Positions 43,026 through 52,811 of a DNA stretch of 64,000 bases are shown piece after piece. The notes below the pieces were generated by a model that was not told the origin of the DNA, did no database searches, and saw nothing but the letters and a program-made list of their open reading frames with translations. The stretch spans positions 2,864,692 to 2,928,691 of the forward strand of contig CAWATZ010000003.1 in assembly GCA_963784995.1 (NCBI GenBank), given 5' to 3'. The position numbers and the translations under genes are program-made. The stretch comes from CAWATZ01 sp963784995. GTDB lineage: Bacteria; Planctomycetota; Planctomycetia; Gemmatales; Gemmataceae. Position 1 is the first letter of the stretch. Each line of letters starts with the position of its first letter.

Positions 43026-43616
43026 TCACGCCTTGTCCTCCCCTTGCTCCTGGAGCAACTGACGGAGTTTTTTCAGGGCACGGAACAGCAGCCCGACGAC
43101 GGCCGGCCGGGTGCGCTCCATCAGCTCGGCGACCTCGGCCACCGGCAGGCCCTTCAGATGGTGCAGTTCCACGACCTGCCGCTGGTCTTCCGGCAGCCGG
43201 GTCAGGGCGGCCGCGAGCCGAAGTAACTCCTCGCAGCGGACCGCCCGCTGGCTGGGCGAAGTCTGGTCGGCGGCACACAGGCACTCCAGCCGGGAGGACG
43301 ACAGGTCCAGGTCGCCCTCCAGGGAGCGTTCCCGGCCGATGTCGCGCGCCTGCGCCTCGAACCGGCGGATGGCGGCGGCCAGGACGTTGGCCAGGATGGT
43401 CCGGAGCCAGGCCAGTTTCTCGGCCTCGGTGGTGCCGCGGAACTGTCCCCGGGCCTGGTGGGCTTGCAAGATCGTCTGCTGGACGACGTCGGAACTGTCC
43501 AGCTTCGCCTGGAGGCGGGGGCCCAGCTGGGTCCGTGCCAGCAGCCGGAGGTAATCCCGATACCCCTCCAGGGGCCGCCCGTCTGGTTCGGCCGTACGGT
43601 TCACGAGGTCCCCCAT
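43026..43616 (-). CDS. ECF sigma factor (planctomycete SUF-like type)
   Basis: A 196-residue sigma factor from ATG 43616; a 72-residue extension upstream crosses repeat sequence and is rejected. Region 2: YRDYLRLLARTQLGPRLQAKLDSSDVVQQTILQAHQ, EAEKLAWLRTILANVLAAAIRRF. Region 4: LPEDQRQVVELHHLKGLPVAEVAELMERTRPAVVGLLFRALKKL. The stop overlaps the kinase GTG start (GTGA), so the sigma and the kinase are translationally coupled. This is the second of three sigma-kinase pairs in the window. Confidence 0.93.
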   Translation of the reverse strand: MGDLVNRTAEPDGRPLEGYRDYLRLLARTQLGPRLQAKLDSSDVVQQTILQAHQARGQFRGTTEAEKLAWLRTILANVLAAAIRRFEAQARDIGRERSLEGDLDLSSSRLECLCAADQTSPSQRAVRCEELLRLAAALTRLPEDQRQVVELHHLKGLPVAEVAELMERTRPAVVGLLFRALKKLRQLLQEQGEDKA

Positions 43617-43681
43617 TGCTGCCCCTGACTTACTGGATGCCGTCAGCCCGCTTGAACAGCGCGCCCGCGTACATTCTAACA

Positions 43682-43758
43682 AAGGCAGAAGGCAGAAGGC
43701 AGAATCAGAAGAGGAGCCTTTGCCGTAATTCCGCCTTCTGCCTTCTGCCTTCTGCCTT
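43682..43758. repeat. Inverted repeat built from GGCAGAA units
   Basis: Three to four tandem AGGCAGA units at the left (43682-43703) face four CTGCCTT units at the right (about 43732-43758). It lies between the divergent sigma factor gene and the small exported protein gene, partly in the region where both promoters should be. Confidence 0.85.
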
Positions 43759-43858
43759 CCGAGGTCCGGGACGATTCTCCTGATTAAACGGGGCTTTCCG
43801 TGCCGACAACCAGTAAGGAGGTGTTGCAAGTCCGATCCCCCGACGAGGAAAGTTTGCC

Positions 43859-44440
43859 ATGTCCCGGATGACTGGGTTAGTGGGGTTCTTGCTCGGTGTC
43901 GCGCTGTTCGGCCAGGCCGCGTTGGCGCTGGCGCAAATCAGCATGCCCCGGCCGATGCCGGGCGGCGTTGCGCTTCCGGCCGGTCCCGTGGGTGGGCCGT
44001 CTCTGACGCTGCCGGCGGGACCGCGGACGCCGTCGCTCGGTCCGCAGCTCAGCACTCCATCCCTGGGACAATCCTTGCCGGCCAGCGCTCCCTTGCCGGC
44101 CGCCGCGGCCCCTGCGGCAAACGTCGGCAGCTCGCCCTGGTCGGGACAGGCCGGGCAGGGTGGGTCGAGCGCCAGCCGCGAAAGCACTCCGGCAGCAACA
44201 ACCTCAGTCCCGGTGGAACTGCGCTCGCCGTGGTCGGGATTGGAATCGGGGCAGACCATGAAGCCCGCTGTCAAGACACCCCGGAAGATCGGTGCCGGTG
44301 GGGGCAGTGGCGGCGGCGACGGAGGGGACGGCGGAGACGACGACAAGAAAGACGGGAAGAGCTGGCTGAAGAAAATCCCCTGGTGGGTCTGGGCCCTGCT
44401 CGTGCTGCTGGCGTTCGCCATCCTGGGCAGAGGGAAGTAA
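43859..44440 (+). CDS. Exported low-complexity protein with C-terminal membrane anchor
   Basis: A 193-residue protein from ATG 43859. The signal peptide (LVGFLLGVALFGQAALALAQ) is followed by a Pro/Ala/Gly/Ser-rich low-complexity middle, a Gly/Asp-rich stretch (GAGGGSGGGDGGDGG) and a C-terminal anchor (WLKKIPWWVWALLVLLAFAILGRGK). The layout resembles sortase-like or exosortase-type C-terminal signals, but no cleavage motif is clear. Unknown function. No partner gene is near. Confidence 0.75.
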   Translation: MSRMTGLVGFLLGVALFGQAALALAQISMPRPMPGGVALPAGPVGGPSLTLPAGPRTPSLGPQLSTPSLGQSLPASAPLPAAAAPAANVGSSPWSGQAGQGGSSASRESTPAATTSVPVELRSPWSGLESGQTMKPAVKTPRKIGAGGGSGGGDGGDGGDDDKKDGKSWLKKIPWWVWALLVLLAFAILGRGK

Positions 44441-44558
44441 GCCGATCTGGTTCCGTTCGATCTTCGGTTGACAGATCGGGGCGCTGCTGTCATAGCCTCT
44501 CTGGCGGTGCCAGGGAGTTCCGTGAGGGCAGAGGACCGCTCCGGGAGCGAGGTGACAG

Positions 44559-45458
44559 ATGCGTACTCAATGGGTTCGATGTCTGATCCGCCCCGCGCTG
44601 CTGCTCGCGCTCGCTTCGGGGTGCCAGTCCATGTTCCAGTACAGGCCGATGGACGTTCAGGTCGTGGACGCCGAGACGAAGAAGCCAATCTCGGGAGCCG
44701 AGGTGCAGGTGTCGTATCCGGTCACCCCACGTTCCCAGGCCCCACGCAACTCATCCGGCATTACCGGCAAAGATGGGGACGCTGTGGTGCAGGCAGCCGC
44801 CCGCGGCGAGGACTGTGTGCAGGTGACGGCCACCGCCAAGGGTTACGTGTCGGAAGAGAAAGACCTGACCGCCGCGGTCGTGCGCGCTTCAGGGTCGGGA
44901 GGCAAAAGCCCAGCCCGCTGTGTCGTGGAGATGTACGCCGATCCGCGCCCGAATCTCGTGCTGGTGCTGCCGACCGGCTACCGCGGTCAGGTCAAGGTCG
45001 GGGTTCAGCCGCGGGCCGACATTCCCTGTGCTCCGGGTCAGCGGGAGTTCAGCTACGAGGTCGCCGCCAATGGCACGGTCGAGATTGCCGCTCCGCCGGT
45101 GCTGCACAAGCTCCGTCCCGAGGCCTACAACGCGCGCTATGCCGATGGCACCCCGCTGACCGGCGCGCTCACGGATGCCAACGGGGAGCCGTTGCCCAGG
45201 TACAAGATAGATAACGTGCTGGGACTCTGGTGGCTCAAGCGCGACGAGCATTACGAGTATTTCCTGGTCGGCACGATAGCCGAGTTCAATGTTCTCAGCC
45301 GGTCTCCAGCCACCGGTGGGGTGGGGGTGGTGAGCCCGCCTCAGGGGAAGGGGCACAACCGGGGCTGGACCCTGGGAAGCCCGCAGGGGAACCAGCCGAC
45401 AAACAAACCGCCTGCCACACCGGGTCAGCAAGCGTTCAACCCGGGCGCCATCTACTGA
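44559..45458 (+). CDS. Lipoprotein with carboxypeptidase-regulatory-like domain
   Basis: A 299-residue protein from ATG 44559. Lipobox LASGC gives a lipidated Cys near residue 22. Residues ~32-100 (MDVQVVDAETKKPISGAEVQVSYP ... GDAVVQAAARGEDCVQVTATAKGY) are a carboxypeptidase-regulatory-like beta sandwich. The rest is an unrecognised domain (PNLVLVLPTGYRGQVKV... GTVEIAAPPVLHKLRPE) and a Pro/Asn/Gly-rich tail. Probably attached to the periplasmic or outer-membrane face. Intact; the function is unknown. Confidence 0.85.
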   Translation: MRTQWVRCLIRPALLLALASGCQSMFQYRPMDVQVVDAETKKPISGAEVQVSYPVTPRSQAPRNSSGITGKDGDAVVQAAARGEDCVQVTATAKGYVSEEKDLTAAVVRASGSGGKSPARCVVEMYADPRPNLVLVLPTGYRGQVKVGVQPRADIPCAPGQREFSYEVAANGTVEIAAPPVLHKLRPEAYNARYADGTPLTGALTDANGEPLPRYKIDNVLGLWWLKRDEHYEYFLVGTIAEFNVLSRSPATGGVGVVSPPQGKGHNRGWTLGSPQGNQPTNKPPATPGQQAFNPGAIY

Positions 45459-45482
45459 CCTGTCGTCTTGCCCCGCACTTCT

Positions 45483-45650
45483 GGTGATTGGTGATTGGTG
45501 AAAAGAAGAAGAGGAGTAAGAGTAAGATGAAGATTTAGATTAGGAAGAGGATTAAGAGCAAGAGAAAGAGTAAGAGTAGGAGTCAACACACCTTCCCAAT
45601 CTTAATCTTACTCCTGCTCTTCTTCACCAATCGCCAATCGCCAATCGCCA
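45483..45650 (+). repeat. Imperfect inverted repeat with purine-rich loop
   Basis: The left arm (GATTGGTGATTGGTGAAAAG... AGGAGTAAGAGTAAGAT, from 45483) pairs imperfectly over ~42 bases with the segment ending at ~45650 (complement GATTGGCGATTGGTGAAGAAG). The ~60-base loop is almost all purines. The ends are tandem 7-base units (GATTGGT/GATTGGC). Lies between two co-directional genes. Confidence 0.8.
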
Positions 45651-45746
45651 TCGACTGGAGTAACATGGCTCAGGAGGCCTGTCCCGGCACGGTCCGGGAC
45701 AGGCCTTCGGAGAATCGCCGCTCCACCGGATGAAAGAGAGTCGATC

Positions 45747-46856
45747 GTGGCAGCACCCCTTTGCCGTTGGGGAATCCTCGGCACCGCCAGCATCGCCCGC
45801 AAGAACTGGCAGGCGATCCGCAATTCCGGCAATTCGGTCCTGGTCGCCGTCGCCAGCCGGGACGCCGCCCGCGCCCGGCAGTTCATCGACGAATGCCAAT
45901 CTCACGTCCTCCTGAACCCGCCGCCGGTCGCTTGCGGCAGCTACGAGGAACTGCTCCGGCGTGAGGACGTTGATGCGGTCTACGTGCCGCTGCCGACCGG
46001 CATTCGCAAGGAGTGGGTCATCCGCGCGGCCGAGGCGGGCAAACACGTCCTCTGCGAGAAGCCGTGCGCCGTCACCAGCGCCGATCTCCGAACCATGCTC
46101 GACGCCTGCCGCCGTCACCGCGTCCAGTTCATGGACGGCGTCATGTTCATGCACAGTCAGCGGCTGCCGCTCATGCGTCAGGCGCTGGACGCTTCGGAAG
46201 CAGTCGGGACGATCCGGCGGATCGTCAGCGAGTTCAGCTTCCTGGCTGCCGAGGAGTTCCTGGCCAAGAACATCCGCGTCAGCAGCGAACTGGAGCCGCT
46301 CGGCGTCCTCGGCGACCTGGGCTGGTACAACATCCGCTTCTCGCTGTGGGCGATGAAGGAGCAGCTTCCCGAGCAGGTCACGGGCCGAATCCTGGGCCAG
46401 CACACCCGGGGCGACAGCCGGCAGCCCGTGCCCGTCGAGTTCTCCGGCGAGCTGTTCTTTCCGGGAAACGCCAGCGCCACGTTCTATTGCTCGTTCTTGA
46501 CGGAGAAGCAGCAATGGGCCATCGTGAGCGGCACGCGGGGGTCGCTGCAGGTAGCGGACTTCGTGTTGCCGTTCTTCGGCTGCGAGTCGGCCTTCGAGGT
46601 CCGCAATCCCGTTTTCCTGGTTCGGGGATGCGACTTCAACATGGAGGACCACGTGCGCCGCTTCGCGGTTCCCGAGTACAGCAACAGCTGGTCCAGCTCC
46701 CAGGAAGCGAACCTGATCCGGAACTTTGCCCGACTCGTGCTGTCCGGGCAGCCCGATCCGACCTGGGGCGACCTGGCCCTGAAGACGCAACTGGTCCTCG
46801 ACGCTTGCCTGCAATCGGCCCGCGAGGATGGCAAGCTGGTGAGTGTCCGGGCGTGA
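45747..46856 (+). CDS. Gfo/Idh/MocA family NAD(P)-dependent oxidoreductase
   Basis: A 369-residue protein from GTG 45747. The nucleotide-binding start WGILGTASIARKN is followed by SRDAARARQFI, the catalytic segment AGKHVLCEKPCAVTSAD (the Lys of EKP is the catalytic one), and FMDGVMFMHSQRLP. The C-terminal alpha/beta domain has LGDLGWYNIRFSLWAM. This is the dehydrogenase family acting on sugars, inositols or related compounds. The substrate is not predictable from sequence. It stands alone and is convergent with the kinase-TPR gene. Confidence 0.93.
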   Translation: MAAPLCRWGILGTASIARKNWQAIRNSGNSVLVAVASRDAARARQFIDECQSHVLLNPPPVACGSYEELLRREDVDAVYVPLPTGIRKEWVIRAAEAGKHVLCEKPCAVTSADLRTMLDACRRHRVQFMDGVMFMHSQRLPLMRQALDASEAVGTIRRIVSEFSFLAAEEFLAKNIRVSSELEPLGVLGDLGWYNIRFSLWAMKEQLPEQVTGRILGQHTRGDSRQPVPVEFSGELFFPGNASATFYCSFLTEKQQWAIVSGTRGSLQVADFVLPFFGCESAFEVRNPVFLVRGCDFNMEDHVRRFAVPEYSNSWSSSQEANLIRNFARLVLSGQPDPTWGDLALKTQLVLDACLQSAREDGKLVSVRA

Positions 46857-46875
46857 GCTGGCGGGCGGCAGGGAT

Positions 46876-46985
46876 GGAAACGAATGCAGGGAAACGAATT
46901 CTCTCATCGCAAGACATTATGGTGTCAGCAGTTCGGCCGATTCGTTTCCGCTACCCCCCGGACACCCCCTTGGTACGGAAACGAA
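46876..46985. repeat. Four copies of GGAAACGAA in a convergent gap
   Basis: GGAAACGAA occurs at 46876, 46890 and 46977; its complement TTCGTTTCC at 46941. The intergenic segment between the oxidoreductase end (46856) and the kinase-TPR end (47025) is only 168 bases. The inverted copies may form a hairpin or mark a binding site; no function is known. Confidence 0.75.
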
Positions 46986-47024
46986 CTTTGGCAGGGAAGG
47001 CTGTAGGACCTGACGCTGGTGCTG

Positions 47025-50000
47025 TTACGGGGCGAGGGCCTTGGCCACGTCGTCCCAGAATCGTTGCCACGCCTGCCGCTCCTCTTGCGGGAGACGCGCC
47101 AGCGCCGGGGCTTCGCGCACCCCCGCCAGGTCCCGAGCCGCCTGCCAGCGCTGGAGCCGCTGCCGGGCGGCAGCCTGTGCCTTGGCGTCTTGACCCGTCA
47201 GCGCCCTGGAGCACAGCTGGAGGTCGGGCGCAGCCAGTCCAGTGCCTGGCGGCGCAACCGGGCGCGTTCCATTGCCGAGTCCGGCACGTCTTTCCCTATC
47301 CCGGTTCCAGCCAGGACCGCGGCAATCGCCGCGTTGTGGCGGTGTCCTTCCCCAAAAGCGTCCGCCAGCCGGGCGTCCTGCTGGAACGCTTCGGAGTAGA
47401 AACGGGCGGCGCCGGCGAAGAGTTGTCTGGGCATGCAGAGCCTGGCAAGCTCCAGTCGCTCGGCGGTGCTGGCGGGCTTGTCCTTGCCCTCGAGCAGGGC
47501 CGGCAAGCGCCGGTCCAGTTCCAGCAGGTGCTCGCACCGTGCGACCCAGGCGGCAGAGGGACGATTCCAGTTTGGACTTTTCGAACCGATCTGGTGGCCC
47601 GACCGCAGCCACTGCAACGCTTCGGGGAATTGATCTTGCTTTTCCAGCGCCAGTCCAAGACTGCACTGCGCCTCGGCGAAATTGGGCTTGCGGCGGGTCG
47701 CTTCCCGATAGCTGGCAATGGCCGCGTCCTGGTCCACCTTGTCCATCAGGGCATTGCCGAGGCTGAAATGGGCGTTCGGGTAGTCTTTGTTCAGGCGGAT
47801 CGCTTCCCGGTAGCTGGCAATGGCCGCATCCAGTTTCCCTTTGCGTCGTAAAGCGACACCGAGGTTGAAATGGGCGTCGGCATAGTCTTCCTTGAGACGA
47901 ATGGCTTCCAGATAGCAAGTGATGGCACCATCGGTGTCTCCCTTGACGTACAGAGCGTTGCCGAGGTTAAAGTGGGCCTCGGGGTAGTCGGGCTTGAGGC
48001 GGATGGCTTCCTGGAAACTGCTGCTGGCTCCTTCCAGCTTCCCTTTCTCCAACAGGACGTTGCCAAGATCGTAGTGGTATGCGGGAGCGTCCTGTTTGAA
48101 GCGGATGGCCTTCTGGAAGCAGGCAATCGCCCCGTCCCTGTCTCCTTTGTTGTGGCGGGCGCTCCCGAGGTTGCAGTATGCTTCGTGGTAGTCCGGCTTG
48201 AGGTGGATGGCCTCCTGGAAGCGAGCAATCGCCCCGTCCCAATCCCCCTTTCGGAACAGGGCATTCCCGAGATTGTAATGAGCCATGGGAAAATCCCTTT
48301 TCAAGTGGATGGCTTGCTGCCCGGCGGCGATGGCAGCATTTGTATCTCTCTTTTCCAGCATGGCTTCGCAGAGGTTGTTGTAGGCATTCGCGTAGCTGGG
48401 TTTGAGACGGATCGCTTCCTTGTAATGGTTGACCCCGGCGTCGATGTCACCTTTGTCCACCAGGATGTTGCCAAGGTTATTGTAAGCTTCATGGCATTCT
48501 GGCTTGAGGCGAATGGCCTCCTGGTAGCAACGGCTGGCTTTGTCGAGTTCATTTTGAAGATGCAAGACGTACCCGAGGTTGAGGTGAACGGTATAATCGT
48601 CTTTCTTGAGACGCAGAGCTTCCTTGTAGCAGGCGATGGCTTCCTGATTATCCCCTTTGACACAGAGGGCATTGCCGAGAGTGTGATGGGTGAAGTAGCA
48701 ATCGCTGCGCAGCGCCAGTGCGGCCTGCGCAGAGCGCACGGCCTCCTCAGGGCGAGGGGGAGTCATTTGAAGTAGTTGGAGGGCAAGCTGATAGTTCAAC
48801 GCGAAATGTTCCGGGTGATGGCTTTGGGCCTGGCGAAGCAAGATCAGAGCGTCTTCGTACTTCTTTGCTCCACCCAATACTCGGTCCAACAGCACCAAAG
48901 TGGTTGGAGGCAACCTCTCCACGTCCAGTTTCCTGGCTAACTCTTGAAGGGCATGGGGGGCGCCCTGCACCAGTGCCGCCCGGACTTCGTTGCGGAGATC
49001 GTCTGGGTCCGCACCTTGTGCGATTTCCAGAATGTGCTTCCAATCGCCGAGTTGCAGTTCTGGTCGTGTTTTGCGGTAGATGACCAGCTCATCCAGAGCC
49101 GCCGCCAGTTCCACTGCCAGGGTCCGCTTGCGGATCTCCCTTGCTGCCTCCCTGGCTGACAGCACATCCACGTCAATGCCGTAATCCTTGAATGCTTCCC
49201 GGATAGCCCTGTCGGCACCCTGGTGGTCCATGTCTTCCAGACCACCCCCTTGAATCCGATTGAACCGCAGCGCCCCAGCCTCTTCCAGCCGGCGGAGCAT
49301 TTGCTTGTCTTGCTCCTTCTCCCTCGCCTGCTGCCGGGCTGACTCCGCCCTGATCAGCCCGACCGTGACCACCGCGAGCACCAGCACCAGGGCCCCCGTC
49401 ACCACCTTACCGCGATTGCGCTGGGCCCACCGCCACGCACGCTCCAGCTTGCCGACCGGTCGTGCCAGGATCGGCTCATTGTTCAGGTAGCGGCTCAGGT
49501 CGTCGGCCAGGTCCTTGGCGCTGGCATAGCGCTGGCGCGGGTCCTTTTGCAAACACTTCAGGCAGATGGTGGCCAGGTCGAGGGACACCTTCGGATTCAG
49601 CTGCCGGGGCGACTTCGGCTCGCTTTCCTGCACCTGCCGCGGGACTTCGAGTGGGGACGCCCCCTGGAACGGACACTCCCCGGTCAAGCACCTGTAGAGG
49701 ATCACGCCCAGCGCCCAGACGTCAACGGCCGAGCCGAGCGTGGGCTGTCCGCTGGCCTGTTCCGGGGCCATGTATTCCGGCGTGCCCATGATCATGCCGG
49801 TGTGGGTCAGCCCGGGCTCGTCCAGCTGCCGGGCCAGGCCGAAATCGCTGATCTTGGGCTGATCCAGGCCAGGCCGAGCGTCGGGCACCGTCGGCCGCTC
49901 ATCGTCGGGGCCGGGGCTGCTGGCCGCGGCCGCGTCGGTAGGGGTTCCGCCCGCGAAGAGGATGTTGAGCGGCTTGAGGTCGCGGTGGATCACGCCCACA

Positions 50001-50482
50001 GCGTGCGCTTCCTGCACGGCCCGGGCCAGTTTCTCCGCCAGCTGAGCGGCTTCCCGGACCGGCAGCGGACCCGCTTGCAGCCGTTTGCCCAGGTCGCCTC
50101 CGCTGCAATACTCCATGGAGAAGAATGGCGGGCCTTCCGGATCGCCCACCTCGAACACCTGCACGATGCCGGGATGATGGAAACGGGCCAGGGTCTGGCT
50201 CTCGCGCCGGAACCGCTTCAGCACTTCCCCGTCCAGGCCCGCGTCGCGTCGGATCATTTTGAGAGCGACGATCCGATTCGCTTCAATCTGCCGGGCCCGG
50301 TAGACGACTCCCATGCCTCCGGCCCCGAGCTTGCCCAGGATCTCGTAGCCGCGCACGGTCGGCCACGGTTCCGCTTCCGGCCCCTGGACGTCCCCAGGGG
50401 TGTCCAGGCAATCGCGGATCATTTCGCTGTCCAGCGCCTGGATCTCCCGGACGAGGTCGAGGCCGTCAGCACGCTCACTCAT
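47025..50482 (-). CDS. Ser/Thr protein kinase with TPR repeats, C-terminal frameshift
   Basis: Start ATG 50482, overlapping the sigma factor stop by 8 bases. An intact kinase (GAGGMGVVYRA, VALKMI, HRDLKPLNIL, DFGLA, GTPEYMAPEQ) fills residues ~45-330. The loop between HRD and DFG has a Pro/Asp-rich insert. One membrane helix follows (VTGALVLVLAVVTVGLI, ~365-382), then about thirteen 34-residue TPR units (AIRLKPDYPEAHFNLGNAL type, ~620-1000). The in-frame stop is at 47198, but the typical C-terminus (PDLQLCSRALTGQDAKAQAAARQ ... QEERQAWQRFWDDV) continues one frame over to 47025. One C is missing near 47228-47231 (GCGC). Repaired length is ~1153. Confidence 0.92.
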
Positions 50483-51017
50483 CGTTGCTTCCTCCCAGCT
50501 GACCGGCGATCCGGTCGATGGCCCGGTTGAACCGCATGCGCAAGCCATCGGCGGTCGAGCCGAACGTGGCAACCAGTTCCTTGAACGTGCGCCCTTGCAG
50601 GCGCTGTTCGAGCAAGGGCCAATCCTCTTCCGCAACGGCGCGAGCGGCTTCAAAGAAGTCACGGGCCGCGGCCAAGGCTGCCGGATCGTCGTCAGGATTG
50701 CTGACCAGTTCCTGCTTCCCGACGGCGGGATCCCAGCGCGAGTGGTGCTCGTCGCGGGCCTTGTTCCGGATGGACCGCAGGGCGATGACGATCACCAGAC
50801 GGGACAGCTCGGCGTCACTGAGCGGGTGCGGCGGTGGGGCCTGCTCCAGCAGGGCACGCATCAGTGACTGTTCGATGTCCGTGGTGCCGTACACTTGCCG
50901 GAGCCGGGCCCCGAGCCGGCTGGAGATGATCCGCCGGAGGGTGTCGCGGTGCTGCTGCGCATACTCGATGGCAGCGCGGTGCCCTGGCATCTCGGACGGG
51001 GTTGGCGTCATCGGCAT
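50475..51017 (-). CDS. ECF-like sigma factor paired with the kinase-TPR gene
   Basis: A ~180-residue protein with ATG 51017 preferred (51026 or 51011 possible). Region 2: HRAAIEYAQQHRDTLRRIISSRLGARLRQVYGTTDIEQSLMRALLEQ, ELSRLVIVIALRSIRNKARDEH. Region 4: DWPLLEQRLQGRTFKELVATFGSTADGLRMRFNRAIDRIAGQL. It is more divergent than the other two sigma factors but has the same spacing. The third sigma-kinase pair; the stop overlaps the kinase start by 8 bases, so both are co-translated. Confidence 0.88.
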   Translation of the reverse strand: MPMTPTPSEMPGHRAAIEYAQQHRDTLRRIISSRLGARLRQVYGTTDIEQSLMRALLEQAPPPHPLSDAELSRLVIVIALRSIRNKARDEHHSRWDPAVGKQELVSNPDDDPAALAAARDFFEAARAVAEEDWPLLEQRLQGRTFKELVATFGSTADGLRMRFNRAIDRIAGQLGGSNDE

Positions 51018-51259
51018 CACCCGCATTTGAGAAAAAAATGGAAAAAGTTGTTCGCTCACGCCGGACCACCGCCATATCCGAGTGTTGGCCGCGTGATCGA
51101 ATTGATGCCAGTCTACCCCCTGCGCGCGGAGATACAAGCGCTGCGCTACTCGCTGAGGCTCGGAGAGCTGACGGACGTTGATTGCTGGTGGACCAGAGTG
51201 GGTGGATGAGCCCAGGGACTTCCCTCACCACGACCATTGCATGGGAGGAAGATCGGATC

Positions 51260-52284
51260 ATGACTTTTTCCTTCAAATGTCCTTACTGCAATGCGAAACT
51301 CACCGTGCCTGACAAGCTGGCAGGGCGAGCCATCAAATGCCCCCGCCCCCGCTGCGGTCAGCAGGTGATCGCGACTCCTCCCGAGGCACCTGCCGCGGCC
51401 GCTTCGCCGCGTTCTTCGTCCGCGCCGGCGGGCCAGCTGCAAGCCGCGCCACCGAGGCCGCGTCCGGCCACCAATCCAGCAGCGCCCACGCAAATCGCCT
51501 GCCCCACCTGTCAGGAGCCCATCCGACTGGACATCCATTTAGTCGGGGAGGTCGTGACGTGTCCACTGTGTCAGGATCAGTTCCGGCTTCCCAATCCATC
51601 CCGGACCCCGAGTCCAGAGCCAGGCCGGGCGCCCCCACCGTGCAAAAGTGGTGGAAGCGCCCACGGGCAGGGCGCTTCGAGCCAGTTGTGGTTGAACGAC
51701 CCGCCGGCGCAAGCGTGCAAGAGAAGACCGGCCGGGTGGCAAAGTTGCTGCGGGTCTCCGGCGTGGCCGTCATGGTTTATAGTGCCAGCTTCCTGGTGAA
51801 CTTCTACCTGACCCTGGCCGCGGTAGGTGACCAGATGGTCGCGGCCAACAGGCAGTTGGAGAAAGACCTGCGTGCCCTGAACGTCAACTCGCCGTTTGCT
51901 AACCCTGCACAGGGTCAATCCTTCAATCTTCCGCCACCGCCCCCCGGCCCTTCTCCCCTGATGGCAACCCTGACCATGTCAGCCGGCTGGTTGGCAATGT
52001 ACGGTGCCTGCGTGGTGTTCCTGTTCGTCGCCGCCGGCAAGATCGAGAGGACCAGCAGCCGTGGTCTTGCCTGGACCGGCATCATCATCGCCCTTTTCCT
52101 GGGAGTGGGGTTACCCGGGACCATGGTGATTTCGTCCTTCGCAATGAGCCTACATGGGTTTGCCATCATCCACCTGCTGGTCGATCTTGGGACTGCCGCC
52201 CTCCTGGTCTTTACCGGGAGTACGGGCATCGCCGTGATGCGCCAGCCCGACGTCAAGCAAGCCTTCGATGCGGCGGCGGGCTGA
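51260..52284 (+). pseudogene. Zinc-ribbon protein with membrane domain, one-base frameshift
   Basis: From ATG 51260 two zinc ribbons are seen: CPYCNAKLTVPDKLAGRAIKCPRPRCG and CPTCQEPIRLDIHLVGEVVTCPLC. The frame is then lost at ~51629-51636 (GCGC followed by CCCCC). One frame over the protein continues (VQKWWKRPRAGRFEPVV), with membrane helices (LLRVSGVAVMVYSASFLVNFYLTLAAV, MATLTMSAGWLAMYGACVVFLFVAAG, WTGIIIALFLGVGLPGTMVI, AIIHLLVDLGTAALLVFTG) up to the stop at 52284. The repaired protein is ~341 residues. Such zinc-ribbon plus membrane proteins are common in planctomycetes. Function unknown. Confidence 0.8.
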
Positions 52285-52390
52285 TGCAAAGGACTCTCGT
52301 TCCGCAGCCACCGCTGCCGACGCCTGCCGTCTTGGAACCACACTGTATTTCTGGTGGGATTGACTGTTCACGTGTTCGAGGAGTAAGACA

Positions 52391-52795
52391 ATGTACCGCA
52401 TCGTGACCCTCGTCCTGGTCCTGACTTTCGCTGCCTGCGCCATGCCCGAAGCCGCGACCGGCGCTGACGGTGGCAACTTAAAGAACCAGATCATTGGCAA
52501 GTGGGTTTCTTCCGCCCAGGTAGGCGAAACCACACTGGAGAGTACTCTGACCTTTGCCAACGACGGCAAGCTCTCCTGGACTACAAAGTCAACGATCAAC
52601 CAAATGGTCGTGACCTCGAACTTCGAGTGTCGCTACAAAGTTCTCAGCGACAAGGAAATCGAACTAACCTACTTGACGTTCAACGGGATGGCCGTGTCAC
52701 CCAAGCCCCAGAAGTGTGGAGTCTCCATCAAAGGCGAGGAGGTGATCTTTACCGTGGTGGGGAGTACGGCGACGACCTACAAGAAGGTGAAGTGA
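52391..52795 (+). CDS. Small exported lipocalin-like protein
   Basis: A 134-residue protein from ATG 52391 with GAGGAG upstream. The signal peptide (TLVLVLTFAACAMPEAATG) may be of lipoprotein type (lipobox-like FAAC). The mature part (IIGKWVSSAQVGETTLESTLTFANDGKLSW ... CRYKVLSDKEIELTYL) is a small beta barrel of the lipocalin-like/DUF5640 type common in planctomycetes. It lies 16 bases before the kinase-WD40 gene and is probably co-transcribed with it. The function is unknown. Confidence 0.85.
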   Translation: MYRIVTLVLVLTFAACAMPEAATGADGGNLKNQIIGKWVSSAQVGETTLESTLTFANDGKLSWTTKSTINQMVVTSNFECRYKVLSDKEIELTYLTFNGMAVSPKPQKCGVSIKGEEVIFTVVGSTATTYKKVK

Positions 52796-52811
52796 TTTCG
52801 GGCCGGAAGAT

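Larger units (their letters stand above)
40778..43029 (-). pseudogene. Ser/Thr protein kinase gene disrupted by a repeat inside the kinase domain
   Basis: Start GTG 43029 overlaps the sigma factor stop by 4 bases. The N-terminal part has a conserved EALLAYVEARQAGRELDRDQFLASYP segment, an in-frame repeat insert, then the kinase N-lobe (GRGGMGVVYEA, VALKVLPF, YYAMQFIEGRSLAHLVASL). The frame then runs into the 42338-42426 repeat and stops near 42385. The C-lobe resumes in another frame (ALEHAHAVGIVHRDVKPANLLLD, VTDFGLA, LLGTLRYASPEQV), with a membrane helix (VAAGVVVLLLLSAGSSLSALL) and a coiled C-terminus ending at 40778. The repeat has a length that breaks the frame, so no full kinase is made from this sequence. 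Confidence 0.88.
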
